A stretch of DNA of 14,880 nt, taken from assembly GCA_002323515.1 (NCBI GenBank), contig DCQQ01000007.1, positions 1-14,880 of the forward strand. Reading direction: 5' to 3'. Positions 1-7,517 of this stretch are shown here, one piece after another. The position numbers were made by a program, and so were the translations under genes. Within the stretch, counting starts at the first letter, position 1; each line of letters starts with the position of its first letter. Below the pieces are notes generated by a model. It ran no database searches. It was not told where the DNA came from and worked only from the letters and a program-made list of their open reading frames with translations. Source of the stretch: Balneolaceae bacterium UBA1514 (GTDB taxonomy: Bacteria; Bacteroidota; Rhodothermia; Balneolales; Balneolaceae).

Positions 1-338
1 TTACTCTCAAGTACATTCGAAAATCTACATACATCTATATGAAGTTGTTTGTAGGTAATAGTTCGACGAAATGAATCGGGATGATTCGGCTCAAAAATGA
101 ATGCTGTTTTGTTTCCAATAGTATTCAAATGTCTATCCAGAGCATTCTCAGTGATGTTTAATTTTCCACCAACAAACCACTTAATGTTGCCTTCATCAAA
201 ACTTCCCGACTGCACTTGATCCCAACGTTTTCGCCAGTAAAAAGTACCCGCCTCGTGATCCCAAAAACTGAGTCTATCTTGCTCACTTTGGTTAAAAGTT
301 TCTTGATAATTGTCGAAGGATTTAATGTTCAACCACAT
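1..338 (-). CDS. acs: Acetyl-CoA synthetase, N-terminal part (3' end outside window)
   Basis: Reading leftward from an ATG at 338-336, 112 codons are visible before the window edge. The product should be the AMP-forming enzyme that activates acetate with ATP and CoA in the cytoplasm. The visible part matches the N-terminal cap of acetyl-CoA synthetases: an early F-W pair (F25, W26), then KWFVGGKLNITENALDRHL at about 53-71, then NKTAFIFE (76-83) and ITYKQLHIDVCRFSNVL (94-110). These align with the known pattern of W-x-GG-x-LN, LDRHL, then Y-x-x-L-x-x-x-V-x-R-F-x-N. An in-frame TAG lies four codons upstream of the ATG, which fixes the start. There is no Shine-Dalgarno sequence. The adenylation core and catalytic lysine lie outside the window. 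The gene is divergent from the helicase gene. Family assignment is firm; substrate preference (acetate versus propionate) cannot be read from this part. Confidence 0.9.
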   Translation of the reverse strand, partial: MWLNIKSFDNYQETFNQSEQDRLSFWDHEAGTFYWRKRWDQVQSGSFDEGNIKWFVGGKLNITENALDRHLNTIGNKTAFIFEPNHPDSFRRTITYKQLHIDVCRFSNVLES

Positions 339-573
339 AATGGAACGCTATTTAGATAGTTGGATGTATTTATTGTGTGTATTAGACCAGTTTACATGCA
401 TACATATCGGCATAAAACTTTGGTCTAAAAACTGAGTGCTTGCAAAATCTACAAGACTCATATACTCTAAAAAATAACAAAGCTCTGCAAGCCCTTTTAT
501 AGATTTTTTCGAAAAGTTTTAATCCAACAAATCAGACCAAAAAAACGCAACAAAGCACCACCTTCACTCTTAC
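339..573. promoter_or_regulatory. Divergent intergenic region between acs and the helicase gene
   Basis: This 235-base AT-rich spacer must hold the promoters of two divergent transcription units. I could not find a convincing Bacteroidetes-type promoter pair (TTTG with TAnnTTTG) on either strand, so no promoter is placed. Two inverted repeats stand out. TTAGACCA at 382-389 is mirrored by TGGTCTAA at 421-428, and GCTTGCA at 438-444 is mirrored by TGCAAGC at 486-492. Either could be an operator or chance. No ORF of note lies here. Confidence 0.5.
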
Positions 574-3075
574 ATGTCACCCACTAAACAGCTTATTGAA
601 CCCCCTAGGAGTGGCTTAGATCAAGTACGTGATTGGTTTACAAACAATCATTGGGAAATTTTTACATTTCAACAAGAGTGTTGGCAGGCTGTTCAAAACG
701 GCAAGGAAGGTATCTTACATGCACCTACCGGATCGGGCAAGACCTTAGCCCTTTGGATGCCACACCTTATCCGGTGGCTAGATACACCTAAAAAGAACCA
801 AAAAGGTCTGCAGCTCATATGGGTTACTCCCCTTAGAGCACTCGCTAAGGATATGGAAAGGCAGTTCAGGCAAAGTTTAGCCGCATTTGATCTTGATATT
901 CAAGTGGGCAGGCGAACGGGTGATGTATCCGCTTCGATCCGAAAAAAACAGGAACAATCCATGCCTCAGGTACTCATTACAACCCCTGAAAGTTTGCATG
1001 TACTCATGGCCCAAAAAAACCACGAATATTATTTTAAGCGACTCCATAGCGTAGTAGTAGACGAGTGGCATGAACTAATGGGTAGTAAACGAGGCACGCA
1101 AACCGAACTTTTTTTAGCCAGAGCTAGAGCGCTTCAACCAGAAGTAAAAACATGGGGTATTTCTGCCACTTTGGGTAACATGGAAGAGGCATCTGAAGTA
1201 TTAATGGGGTCTGAAGAGCGTTATGGGAATTCGGTAACCATTAAAGCCAGCATACAAAAAAAAATACAGGTAGAATCTATACTTCCTAAATCCATAGAGT
1301 TTTTCCCCTGGCATGGGCATCTGGGTTTACAATTAATCGATGAACTCATTCCTATTTTACAAAGAAGCCGATCAACCTTAGTTTTCACCAATACCCGGGG
1401 ACAAGCCGAACGTTGGTTTCAAGAATTACTTGAGCGAGTACCTGAATGGGCTGGTCAAATTGCCTTACATCACGGCTCACTAGACAGAAAAGTGCGTAAC
1501 TGGGTGGAAGAAAGTTTGCACGATGAACGACTAAAGGTGGTCGTTTGTACCTCCAGCCTAGATTTAGGTGTTGATTTTAGCCCCGTTGAAACTGTTATTC
1601 AAGTGGGCAGTCCTAAAGGAGTTGCACGCTTTGTTCAACGTGCCGGTCGTAGTGGACACCAACCTGGGGCAACCAGTATCATCCACTTTTTACCTACACA
1701 CGCTCTGGAGCTTCTCGAAGCAGATGCCCTTCGCCAAGCGGTAAAGCAAGATAAAATTGAACCACGCCCTCCTATTTTATCCCCGACAGATGTCTTGGTT
1801 CAATATCTAATGACTCGGGCGGTTGGAAGTGGATTCATTGCGGAAGCCATTCTGCGAGAACTTCGTAGCAGCTTTGCTTATCGCCACCTTAGTGAACAGG
1901 ATTTTCACAAAGTTATTCAGTTTTTAAGTAGTGGTGGACCCGCGTTGCATGCCTATCCTGAGTTTGCAAAATTAGAATTAGATGACCAAGGACGCTATAT
2001 CGTAGTGAATCGTAGCTTAGCACGAAGACATCGTATGAATATTGGGACCATTAGTTCTGATGCTAACATGCAGATTAAATACCTTAGTGGTGGTCGTATT
2101 GGAAGCATTGAAGAGTGGTTCATTGGTCAGTTAAAAGAGGGCGACCGATTCTGGTTTTCTGGTAGGCGTTTAGAACTTATTAGAGTAGAGCAAATGACCG
2201 CTTATGTCCGACGGGCTTCCTCGGGGAGTGCTAAAGTGCCCAGCTGGCTAGGTGGACGTATGTCTTTATCCTCCAATATGAGTGAAATGCTCAAGGAGAG
2301 TATGTTGCGAGCCATTGATCACTACAGCCAAGATGCTCCACAGGTAAAGCATCAAAGCTCGGCAGAAATTGATTATTTAAAACCCATTCTAGCTGTGCAG
2401 CAGGCTTGGTCCGTGTTACCAGGTCCAAACCAATTACTCATTGAAAAAAGCTTTTCACGCGAGGGGTGCCATCTATTTTTCTATCCATTTGAGGGAAGAA
2501 ATGTGCATGAAGGACTCTCTACACTGATAGCACATCGCATTGCCAAACTAGTCCCTATTACTTTCACTATTGCAATGAATGACTATGGTTTTGAACTACT
2601 ATCTGATCAGGATATTCCTATTCAGCAAGCACTAGAAAAAGATTTGTTTAGCTCTGAGCATTTAATCAACGACATTAAAAGTAGCCTCAATAACTCTGAA
2701 CTTGCAAAACGACGATTTCGGGAAATAGCCCAAATTGCTGGCTTAGTTTTTAAGGGATTCCCTGGCCAAGGCCGTACTACTCGACATCTTCAAATGTCAT
2801 CGAGTCTTTTCTTTGATGTATTTCAATCCTATGAACCCGATCACCTACTTTTGCAACAAGCCATCGATGAAGTTCTCTATTTTCAATTTGATGAAATCAG
2901 ACTCAGGAAGGTACTCAACCGCATTCAAGTGGGTAACATTGAATATCGAGAAACCAAACGATTCACCCCGTATGCCTTTCCTATCATGGTTGACCGGTTG
3001 CGTGAGAAAATGAGCAGTGAAAAACTCATGGATCGGATTAAAAAAATGCAGGCTCAACTCATTAAACATGTCTGA
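574..3075 (+). CDS. Ligase-associated Lhr-like DEXH-box DNA helicase (Lhr-Core)
   Basis: The 833-residue cytoplasmic protein is a superfamily 2 helicase of the Lhr type. Homologues are ATP-driven 3'-to-5' translocases that unwind DNA during repair. Visible motifs in order: an aromatic/Q-type segment FTFQQ (30-34), Walker A APTGSGKT (50-57), motif Ia TPLRALAKD (85-93), TTPESL (136-141), Walker B DEWH (163-166), motif III SATLGN (198-202 region), motif IV LVFTNTRGQAE (269-279), motif V TSSLDLGVDF (326-335) and motif VI QRAGRSGH (355-362). The remaining roughly 460 residues fit the winged-helix and Lhr-specific core domains. The length matches the short Lhr-Core form found beside ATP-dependent ligases, not the roughly 1500-residue full-length Lhr. 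The ATG at 574 has no Shine-Dalgarno sequence but puts the Q motif at the expected distance. The stop overlaps the start of the phosphoesterase gene by 8 bases, implying translational coupling. Confidence 0.93.
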   Translation: MSPTKQLIEPPRSGLDQVRDWFTNNHWEIFTFQQECWQAVQNGKEGILHAPTGSGKTLALWMPHLIRWLDTPKKNQKGLQLIWVTPLRALAKDMERQFRQSLAAFDLDIQVGRRTGDVSASIRKKQEQSMPQVLITTPESLHVLMAQKNHEYYFKRLHSVVVDEWHELMGSKRGTQTELFLARARALQPEVKTWGISATLGNMEEASEVLMGSEERYGNSVTIKASIQKKIQVESILPKSIEFFPWHGHLGLQLIDELIPILQRSRSTLVFTNTRGQAERWFQELLERVPEWAGQIALHHGSLDRKVRNWVEESLHDERLKVVVCTSSLDLGVDFSPVETVIQVGSPKGVARFVQRAGRSGHQPGATSIIHFLPTHALELLEADALRQAVKQDKIEPRPPILSPTDVLVQYLMTRAVGSGFIAEAILRELRSSFAYRHLSEQDFHKVIQFLSSGGPALHAYPEFAKLELDDQGRYIVVNRSLARRHRMNIGTISSDANMQIKYLSGGRIGSIEEWFIGQLKEGDRFWFSGRRLELIRVEQMTAYVRRASSGSAKVPSWLGGRMSLSSNMSEMLKESMLRAIDHYSQDAPQVKHQSSAEIDYLKPILAVQQAWSVLPGPNQLLIEKSFSREGCHLFFYPFEGRNVHEGLSTLIAHRIAKLVPITFTIAMNDYGFELLSDQDIPIQQALEKDLFSSEHLINDIKSSLNNSELAKRRFREIAQIAGLVFKGFPGQGRTTRHLQMSSSLFFDVFQSYEPDHLLLQQAIDEVLYFQFDEIRLRKVLNRIQVGNIEYRETKRFTPYAFPIMVDRLREKMSSEKLMDRIKKMQAQLIKHV

Positions 3076-3823
3076 AACTACGGCTCATTCTATCATCGTT
3101 CATTTCCAAGAAGAAGAACTACTACTCTCGGCCCAACGGGTACTTTATTATCCAACTGAAAAAACTCTGGTTATAAGTGATGTTCATTTGGGTAAGGCGG
3201 GGCATTTTAGGCGTTATGGCATCCCAATACCAACCGAAGTTAATCAGGATAATTTATCACGACTTAGCCAGGTTGTTGCCCAATTTAACCCCGAAAGACT
3301 CCTCTTTCTCGGCGATTTGTTTCATAGTGAAACCAATAGTGAATGGGATGATTTCGAGCAATGGCGCAGACATTACTCTTCTTTATCCATGACTTTAATA
3401 TTGGGTAATCACGAACTATACTCAGCACAGAAGTACGAGGATCTAGGTCTGCAGGTCCTCTCTCATCTAGATGTGAAAAACATTCGTTTCCTTCACGATA
3501 AAGGGGCTTCCATCACCCACGATCGTGGGACTCAATCATCAACCCATACCCTTGTTTACGAACCCGAAAATGATACCCAACAAATGGACCCAATGAATGC
3601 AATCCCGATTGAAGGATGGATTAGTGGGCACCTGCATCCGGGCATAAAAATACAGGGTAAAGGCAGACAGCGAATTATTTTACCTTGCTTTGTTCAGTAC
3701 ACAGCCCAACTGGTTTTACCTGCATTTGGAACGTTTACCGGCCTGCATTTAATTACTAGTAAAACGCCGAAAATTATTGCGATTGTAGAAAATGAGCTCA
3801 TACAAATTCGCCAAGCCACCTAA
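3068..3823 (+). CDS. pdeM: Ligase-associated metallophosphoesterase, PdeM-like (Pe)
   Basis: A calcineurin-like metallophosphoesterase of 251 residues when started at the ATG at 3068. That start sits in ATGTCTGA overlapping the helicase stop. A longer reading from 3017 would add 17 residues inside helicase coding sequence and is less likely. The metal-binding signatures are complete: D-x-H in ISDVHLG (D38, H40), GDLFH (G82, D83, H86), GNHE (N114, H115) and GHLH (H188, H190). Family members from the same repair cluster are manganese-dependent phosphodiesterases/nucleases acting on nucleic acid ends, so a DNA end-processing role in the cytoplasm is inferred. The segment around 150-180, between GNHE and GHLH, is polar and poorly conserved in appearance. 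It is translationally coupled to the helicase. The next gene starts 12 bases downstream, so they probably share a transcript. Confidence 0.9.
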   Translation: MSETTAHSIIVHFQEEELLLSAQRVLYYPTEKTLVISDVHLGKAGHFRRYGIPIPTEVNQDNLSRLSQVVAQFNPERLLFLGDLFHSETNSEWDDFEQWRRHYSSLSMTLILGNHELYSAQKYEDLGLQVLSHLDVKNIRFLHDKGASITHDRGTQSSTHTLVYEPENDTQQMDPMNAIPIEGWISGHLHPGIKIQGKGRQRIILPCFVQYTAQLVLPAFGTFTGLHLITSKTPKIIAIVENELIQIRQAT

Positions 3824-3835
3824 CAACCTTCTACC

Positions 3836-4546
3836 ATGTCTACATACAACCATATTCACCTAAGCCGAATTCTTACGCTACTTCTCTTCTGTTTTTTAAT
3901 GGGGGTACCCACCTGGGTTATGGCACAAAATGGTCAGCAAGATCCACTTTGGTGGCAACAACAGTCGCTCCGACTCCAACAAAATGGAATGCTCATCTTA
4001 GGTTCTTGGGCTGGATTAAATTTACTTACAGGAGGCTTGGGCTATGCTAGAACGGATGGTTCTAGATCCTACTTTCACCAAATGAATGCCGCCTGGAATA
4101 CTGTTAATGCAGGCATTGCCTACTTTGGGTATAAAGGAACCCTTACCAACACTAGTGTTACCTCTGCAGAAATACTGTATGACATGAACCGCTTTGACAC
4201 AATTCTATTGGCTAATGCAGGCTTAGATATTCTATACATAAGTGGGGGTGCTTGGTTAGCCTATCGCGGTTACAAAATGGGTAACAAACGTTGGAAGGGG
4301 TACGGCCAAGCCATCATTTTACAGGGCAGCTTTCTAATGGCTTTTGATCTTCTGCTTTATTCGAGTCATACAAAGCTGAGTAAGCAATTATCATCCTTTC
4401 AAGGTGAATATTTGAGCTGGAATTGGTCCCTTCAACCCTCGCAAATGCATTATCCATGGAAAGATCATACGTATACTATGGCGACCGGTTGGTCTGAAAC
4501 ATTAGCACACTCTTTACCAGTCGTACAAATTCAGTTTCTTTTTTGA
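3836..4546 (+). CDS. Uncharacterised multi-pass membrane protein with signal peptide
   Basis: The 236-residue product is not one I can name with confidence; it resembles short Bacteroidetes domain-of-unknown-function membrane proteins (possibly the DUF6992 group, from memory). Residues 11-30 form a hydrophobic signal segment ending V-M-A before QNGQQ, a plausible signal peptidase site after residue 30. Residues 36-50 are rich in Gln and Trp. About four further hydrophobic segments follow, near 51-70, 86-100, 121-145 and 157-176, with small-residue stretches such as LTGGLGY. The last 60 residues are polar and aromatic and end in VVQIQFLF. No catalytic motif is visible. It starts 12 bases after the phosphoesterase stop, so it is probably cotranscribed with the repair genes, yet nothing in it suggests a DNA role. 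An envelope location is inferred. Confidence 0.75.
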   Translation: MSTYNHIHLSRILTLLLFCFLMGVPTWVMAQNGQQDPLWWQQQSLRLQQNGMLILGSWAGLNLLTGGLGYARTDGSRSYFHQMNAAWNTVNAGIAYFGYKGTLTNTSVTSAEILYDMNRFDTILLANAGLDILYISGGAWLAYRGYKMGNKRWKGYGQAIILQGSFLMAFDLLLYSSHTKLSKQLSSFQGEYLSWNWSLQPSQMHYPWKDHTYTMATGWSETLAHSLPVVQIQFLF

Positions 4547-4709
4547 GTACCGGAGGTAGCAATCATGCAAAGCCTGAATAATCCTAGTTTTTCTAGTCCT
4601 CGCACTGGCATAGCTTTTTGAATTTCTTTAGAGCTTTTTGTGTTATAGAATTTTCTAAGTTAAAGACATTGTTTTAATCTAGACATATTTACACTTATAC
4701 CTATTCACT
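4547..4709 (+). promoter_or_regulatory. Spacer upstream of the thioredoxin lipoprotein gene, with a 9-base direct repeat
   Basis: The 163-base gap holds two exact copies of AGCTTTTTG (4612-4620 and 4632-4640) whose starts are 20 bases apart, about two helical turns, lying 70-98 bases before the next start codon. Each copy ends in TTTG, the Bacteroidetes -33 motif, but no matching TAnnTTTG was found. An isolated GGAGG at 4552-4556 precedes an 18-codon ORF (4565-4621) of doubtful reality. A promoter for the downstream gene is plausible here but not located. Confidence 0.35.
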
Positions 4710-6236
4710 ATGAAAACACAGCATATTAGCTCTATACGTAAATTAATTCTAAGTCTGATAACACTAACACTGCTTTTGTGGTCGTGTTCTTCTAGCCCCT
4801 CATCCACCACGTTGACAATTACAGTTGATTATCTGGATGATGCAACCCTCCATCTCGAAGAAGTTCCAGTGCATTATAAATATTCTGAAAAAATTACTCT
4901 TAATGGAATTCAGAATGACAATACTTTCACCTTTGAGGTACCAAACCTATCAAGGAGTGGTGAAACGGATACTGAGTCAGACAACGCATCTATCCAATGG
5001 TATCATATACGTATTCAAGATCAATTTTTCCCTCTTGCCCTACCTATTCAGTCTTCAGATCAACCCAAGGCCATCAACATAGACGTAGAGCGTGCGGCTT
5101 TCCCAAAAGGCTTGACCATAACTAACCAAAATGAACAACCTTTACCGGCCTACGAAAACTTCCTGCGTTACCAAGAAGAGGTGGCCCCGCTAGACCAGGC
5201 TATCTCTCAGCAAGAAAGTGTTTTTACCAGAGGGGACGTGGCATCCATGCTCGAACTAAGCCAGCAAAAAGTGGAACTCGCAAAACAACTATTATCTAAT
5301 GGTATATACCAGAGTTGGTGGTACCGGGTTCAAGGAGAGCATTTGGTTCGTGAAATTCGAGCAATTGAGTTTCTGCAACGCTTTAAAGAGCTACCTAATG
5401 CGGACAAACACCGCGATTCTTTATTGATCCAAGCCCAAAAGGATGGCCTATTCCAGCTCGATCACTTGGTAGCCCAACGAGCGGGTATGCGTGACTATAC
5501 TCATTTTTATTCTCGCACATTTGCCCTCTACGATTCGGTTATCCAACAGTACGGTGAACTCATGGAATACGATATAAAGCGTCTAGCTTATCCGGCCTTG
5601 GATCGTCGCAGACTAGAAGTTCTCGAATACATACAGGATGACCAAGCTCGCGCTTATGCCGAATTGTTTATGGTAGCCGAACGGCTTGGCGAAGTAACTT
5701 TGGGTATCGCTGAACCTAGTTACCAGAGGTATCTGAATACATATAATGACCGTTATCCAGCCTACATTGACTTCATAAAGGGTTTTTATCAAGCTATCAG
5801 TGCAGTCTCTCCTGGCAACCCAGCCATCCCTTATCGATTATTCGACCGGGACGGTATTGCCTATGAACTAAGTGACTTTGAAGGAAAATATGTACTCTTA
5901 GACTTTTGGGCCGGATGGTGTCAGCCCTGTTTAGATGAATTTGATGATATGCGCCGGATATATGCGCGATTTGATCGTGAGGATTTTGAGATTCTAGCGA
6001 TTTCTACCGAAGTGGATAGCACAACATGGATTCGAGATATCGAACGATTTCAAAATCCATGGATCCAAGTGTACGGTGGTGATGGTTTCGAACAAGCCAC
6101 CTTCAAAGGATACAGAGGTGGAGGAATTCCCTTTTATATTTTGTTGAATCCAGAAGGAGGAATTGAGCGTTACAATGATATACGTCCAACATTCAACCTA
6201 GAAGAAGTACTTGAAGATCGTATCGATTCTAACTAG
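4710..6236 (+). CDS. Lipoprotein with C-terminal TlpA/ResA-like thioredoxin domain
   Basis: A 508-residue exported lipoprotein. The N-terminus has basic residues, a hydrophobic core and a lipobox L-W-S-C with the lipidated Cys at 26, followed by a Ser-rich linker. Residues about 35-130 look like a beta-rich domain similar to the DUF4369-type modules found in front of Bacteroidetes thioredoxin proteins. Residues about 145-350 are charged and predicted helical. The C-terminal thioredoxin domain (about 370-508) has the redox motif W-C-Q-P-C (C404, C407) within DFWAGWCQPC and a cis-proline in GGIPFY (P474). Such proteins reduce or rearrange disulfides of envelope proteins or serve cytochrome c maturation; the client is unknown here. 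It sits between the two halves of the DNA repair cluster, with a 163-base gap before it and a hairpin after it, so it may be its own transcription unit. Confidence 0.88.
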   Translation: MKTQHISSIRKLILSLITLTLLLWSCSSSPSSTTLTITVDYLDDATLHLEEVPVHYKYSEKITLNGIQNDNTFTFEVPNLSRSGETDTESDNASIQWYHIRIQDQFFPLALPIQSSDQPKAINIDVERAAFPKGLTITNQNEQPLPAYENFLRYQEEVAPLDQAISQQESVFTRGDVASMLELSQQKVELAKQLLSNGIYQSWWYRVQGEHLVREIRAIEFLQRFKELPNADKHRDSLLIQAQKDGLFQLDHLVAQRAGMRDYTHFYSRTFALYDSVIQQYGELMEYDIKRLAYPALDRRRLEVLEYIQDDQARAYAELFMVAERLGEVTLGIAEPSYQRYLNTYNDRYPAYIDFIKGFYQAISAVSPGNPAIPYRLFDRDGIAYELSDFEGKYVLLDFWAGWCQPCLDEFDDMRRIYARFDREDFEILAISTEVDSTTWIRDIERFQNPWIQVYGGDGFEQATFKGYRGGGIPFYILLNPEGGIERYNDIRPTFNLEEVLEDRIDSN

Positions 6237-6252
6237 CAGATAACTACGAAGC

Positions 6253-6283
6253 TCAATACATTACTTCAACATTAATGTATTGA
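6253..6283 (+). terminator. Perfect 11-bp hairpin after the thioredoxin lipoprotein gene
   Basis: TCAATACATTA (6253-6263) and TAATGTATTGA (6273-6283) are exact inverted complements separated by a 9-base loop, starting 16 bases after the stop codon. There is no T-tract on either side and the stem is AT-rich, so it is not a classic rho-independent terminator. It could be a weak terminator, a transcript-end stabiliser or a protein-binding palindrome. Confidence 0.4.
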
Positions 6284-6503
6284 CCCTCAGAAAATGACAC
6301 TAACCTAACTATCATACATAATTGCTATCGATAAATATCTGCATTTTGCCACCGTGGCTCAGCACATTTACATAACCCAGCTAACTCTTAGTATGCAAAT
6401 ACAAAAACTTAAAGAGGGATTAAAAGGCATAAAAATTTAAAATCTGGTTCATTAGCATGTACAATCATCCCCATATAAACCGGTCACCTAACACTAAACA
6501 TCC
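6284..6503 (+). promoter_or_regulatory. Spacer upstream of the exonuclease-ligase pair
   Basis: Together with the hairpin just before it, this makes a 267-base gap between the lipoprotein and exonuclease genes. It is AT-rich, has no ORF of note, and is long enough to hold a promoter for the Exo-Lig pair. I could not identify clear promoter elements. The exonuclease ATG at 6504 has no Shine-Dalgarno sequence. Confidence 0.3.
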
Positions 6504-7517
6504 ATGTTAAAGGTCAAAAAAGCACGGTATCATGGTATTAAACTTCCTGAATTATCTATTGGGTTGGATTATAGCGATGCAGACGTTCAACACATCTTTG
6601 TTTCACATGCGCATGCTGATCACATCCCTAGAAATAGAAAGTTCTTACGAGGACATACCAGCTTAGCCATTTACGCTACCCCAGCAACGGCCGCACTCAT
6701 GAGACTTCGAGGTTTCAAAGAGGATATTGTAGAGCTGCCTTTCTTCGAAACTTTGACCACCGATCTCTTTACTATGACCCTATACCCTGCTGGGCATATT
6801 CTTGGATCTGCAATGGCCTTTATTGAGTCAGGAGTTGGAAATATTTTATATACGGGTGACTGTAAAACACCCGCTTCCCCTGCAACCGAAGGATTCGAGT
6901 TACCCAAGGTCCGACAAGTTGACCAACTCATCATAGAGGCTACTTTTGGTATGCCCATTTACCGGTGGAAATCCAACGAGGAACTACAATCGGACTTGGT
7001 GAGTTTTGCACGCAAAGCCTTAGACGAGTGTTATACACCTATTTTTCTAGGCTACAACCTAGGTAAGGCCCAAGAAATGATGCATATGCTTAGGGAACTA
7101 CCCGAAACCAAGCAAATTCATGGCGCTGGTTATCCACTGTGCGCAGTATATGAAGAGTATGGAATTGACCTAGGCGCATACGAGCGCTATAATCGTACTA
7201 GCTCAGAAGGATGCCTGTTATTTACCCCAAATTCTAGTTTAGAATCGGGTTTTGCTAGTCATATTAAGAAGAAAAAAATTGCCTATTGTAGTGGCTGGGC
7301 ATCGCATGAAGCCAGAAGAACCCAAACCCAGGCTCACTCCTTAATCCCCTTAAGTGATCATTTAGACTACTTTGAACTCATTAACCTGTGTGAATACCTT
7401 CAACCCAAGCGCATCTATATTACCCACACACCCGATTCAAAGGTAGTTTTGCATGATTTGCAGCAGAGAGGCCATGACGCAGTATACCTCGGCATGATGT
7501 ATGAGGAGCTCGAATAA
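6504..7517 (+). CDS. Ligase-associated DNA exonuclease (metallo-beta-lactamase/beta-CASP family, Exo)
   Basis: A 337-residue cytoplasmic nuclease of the metallo-beta-lactamase superfamily with a beta-CASP region, as in SNM1/Artemis and CPSF73-like enzymes. Metal-ligand motifs are all visible: motif 2 HAHADH (H35, H37, D39, H40), motif 3 His in PAGHILGSA (H98), motif 4 Asp in YTGDCK (D119), an acidic beta-CASP motif A residue (E145 in IIEATFG), motif B His in SDHLDY (H286) and a C-terminal His in ITHTP (H308). Homologues in the four-gene repair cluster are manganese-dependent DNA nucleases, so it is expected to trim DNA ends before sealing. Length is typical. The stop TAA is followed directly by the ligase ATG, so the two are almost certainly translated from one message. 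Confidence 0.92.
   Translation: MLKVKKARYHGIKLPELSIGLDYSDADVQHIFVSHAHADHIPRNRKFLRGHTSLAIYATPATAALMRLRGFKEDIVELPFFETLTTDLFTMTLYPAGHILGSAMAFIESGVGNILYTGDCKTPASPATEGFELPKVRQVDQLIIEATFGMPIYRWKSNEELQSDLVSFARKALDECYTPIFLGYNLGKAQEMMHMLRELPETKQIHGAGYPLCAVYEEYGIDLGAYERYNRTSSEGCLLFTPNSSLESGFASHIKKKKIAYCSGWASHEARRTQTQAHSLIPLSDHLDYFELINLCEYLQPKRIYITHTPDSKVVLHDLQQRGHDAVYLGMMYEELE

Noticed and set aside
3017-3067. Longer start for the phosphoesterase, adding 17 residues
   Set aside because: The added residues lie wholly inside helicase coding sequence. The ATG at 3068 overlapping the helicase stop is the usual coupled arrangement and places the D-x-H motif at the family's normal distance from the N-terminus.
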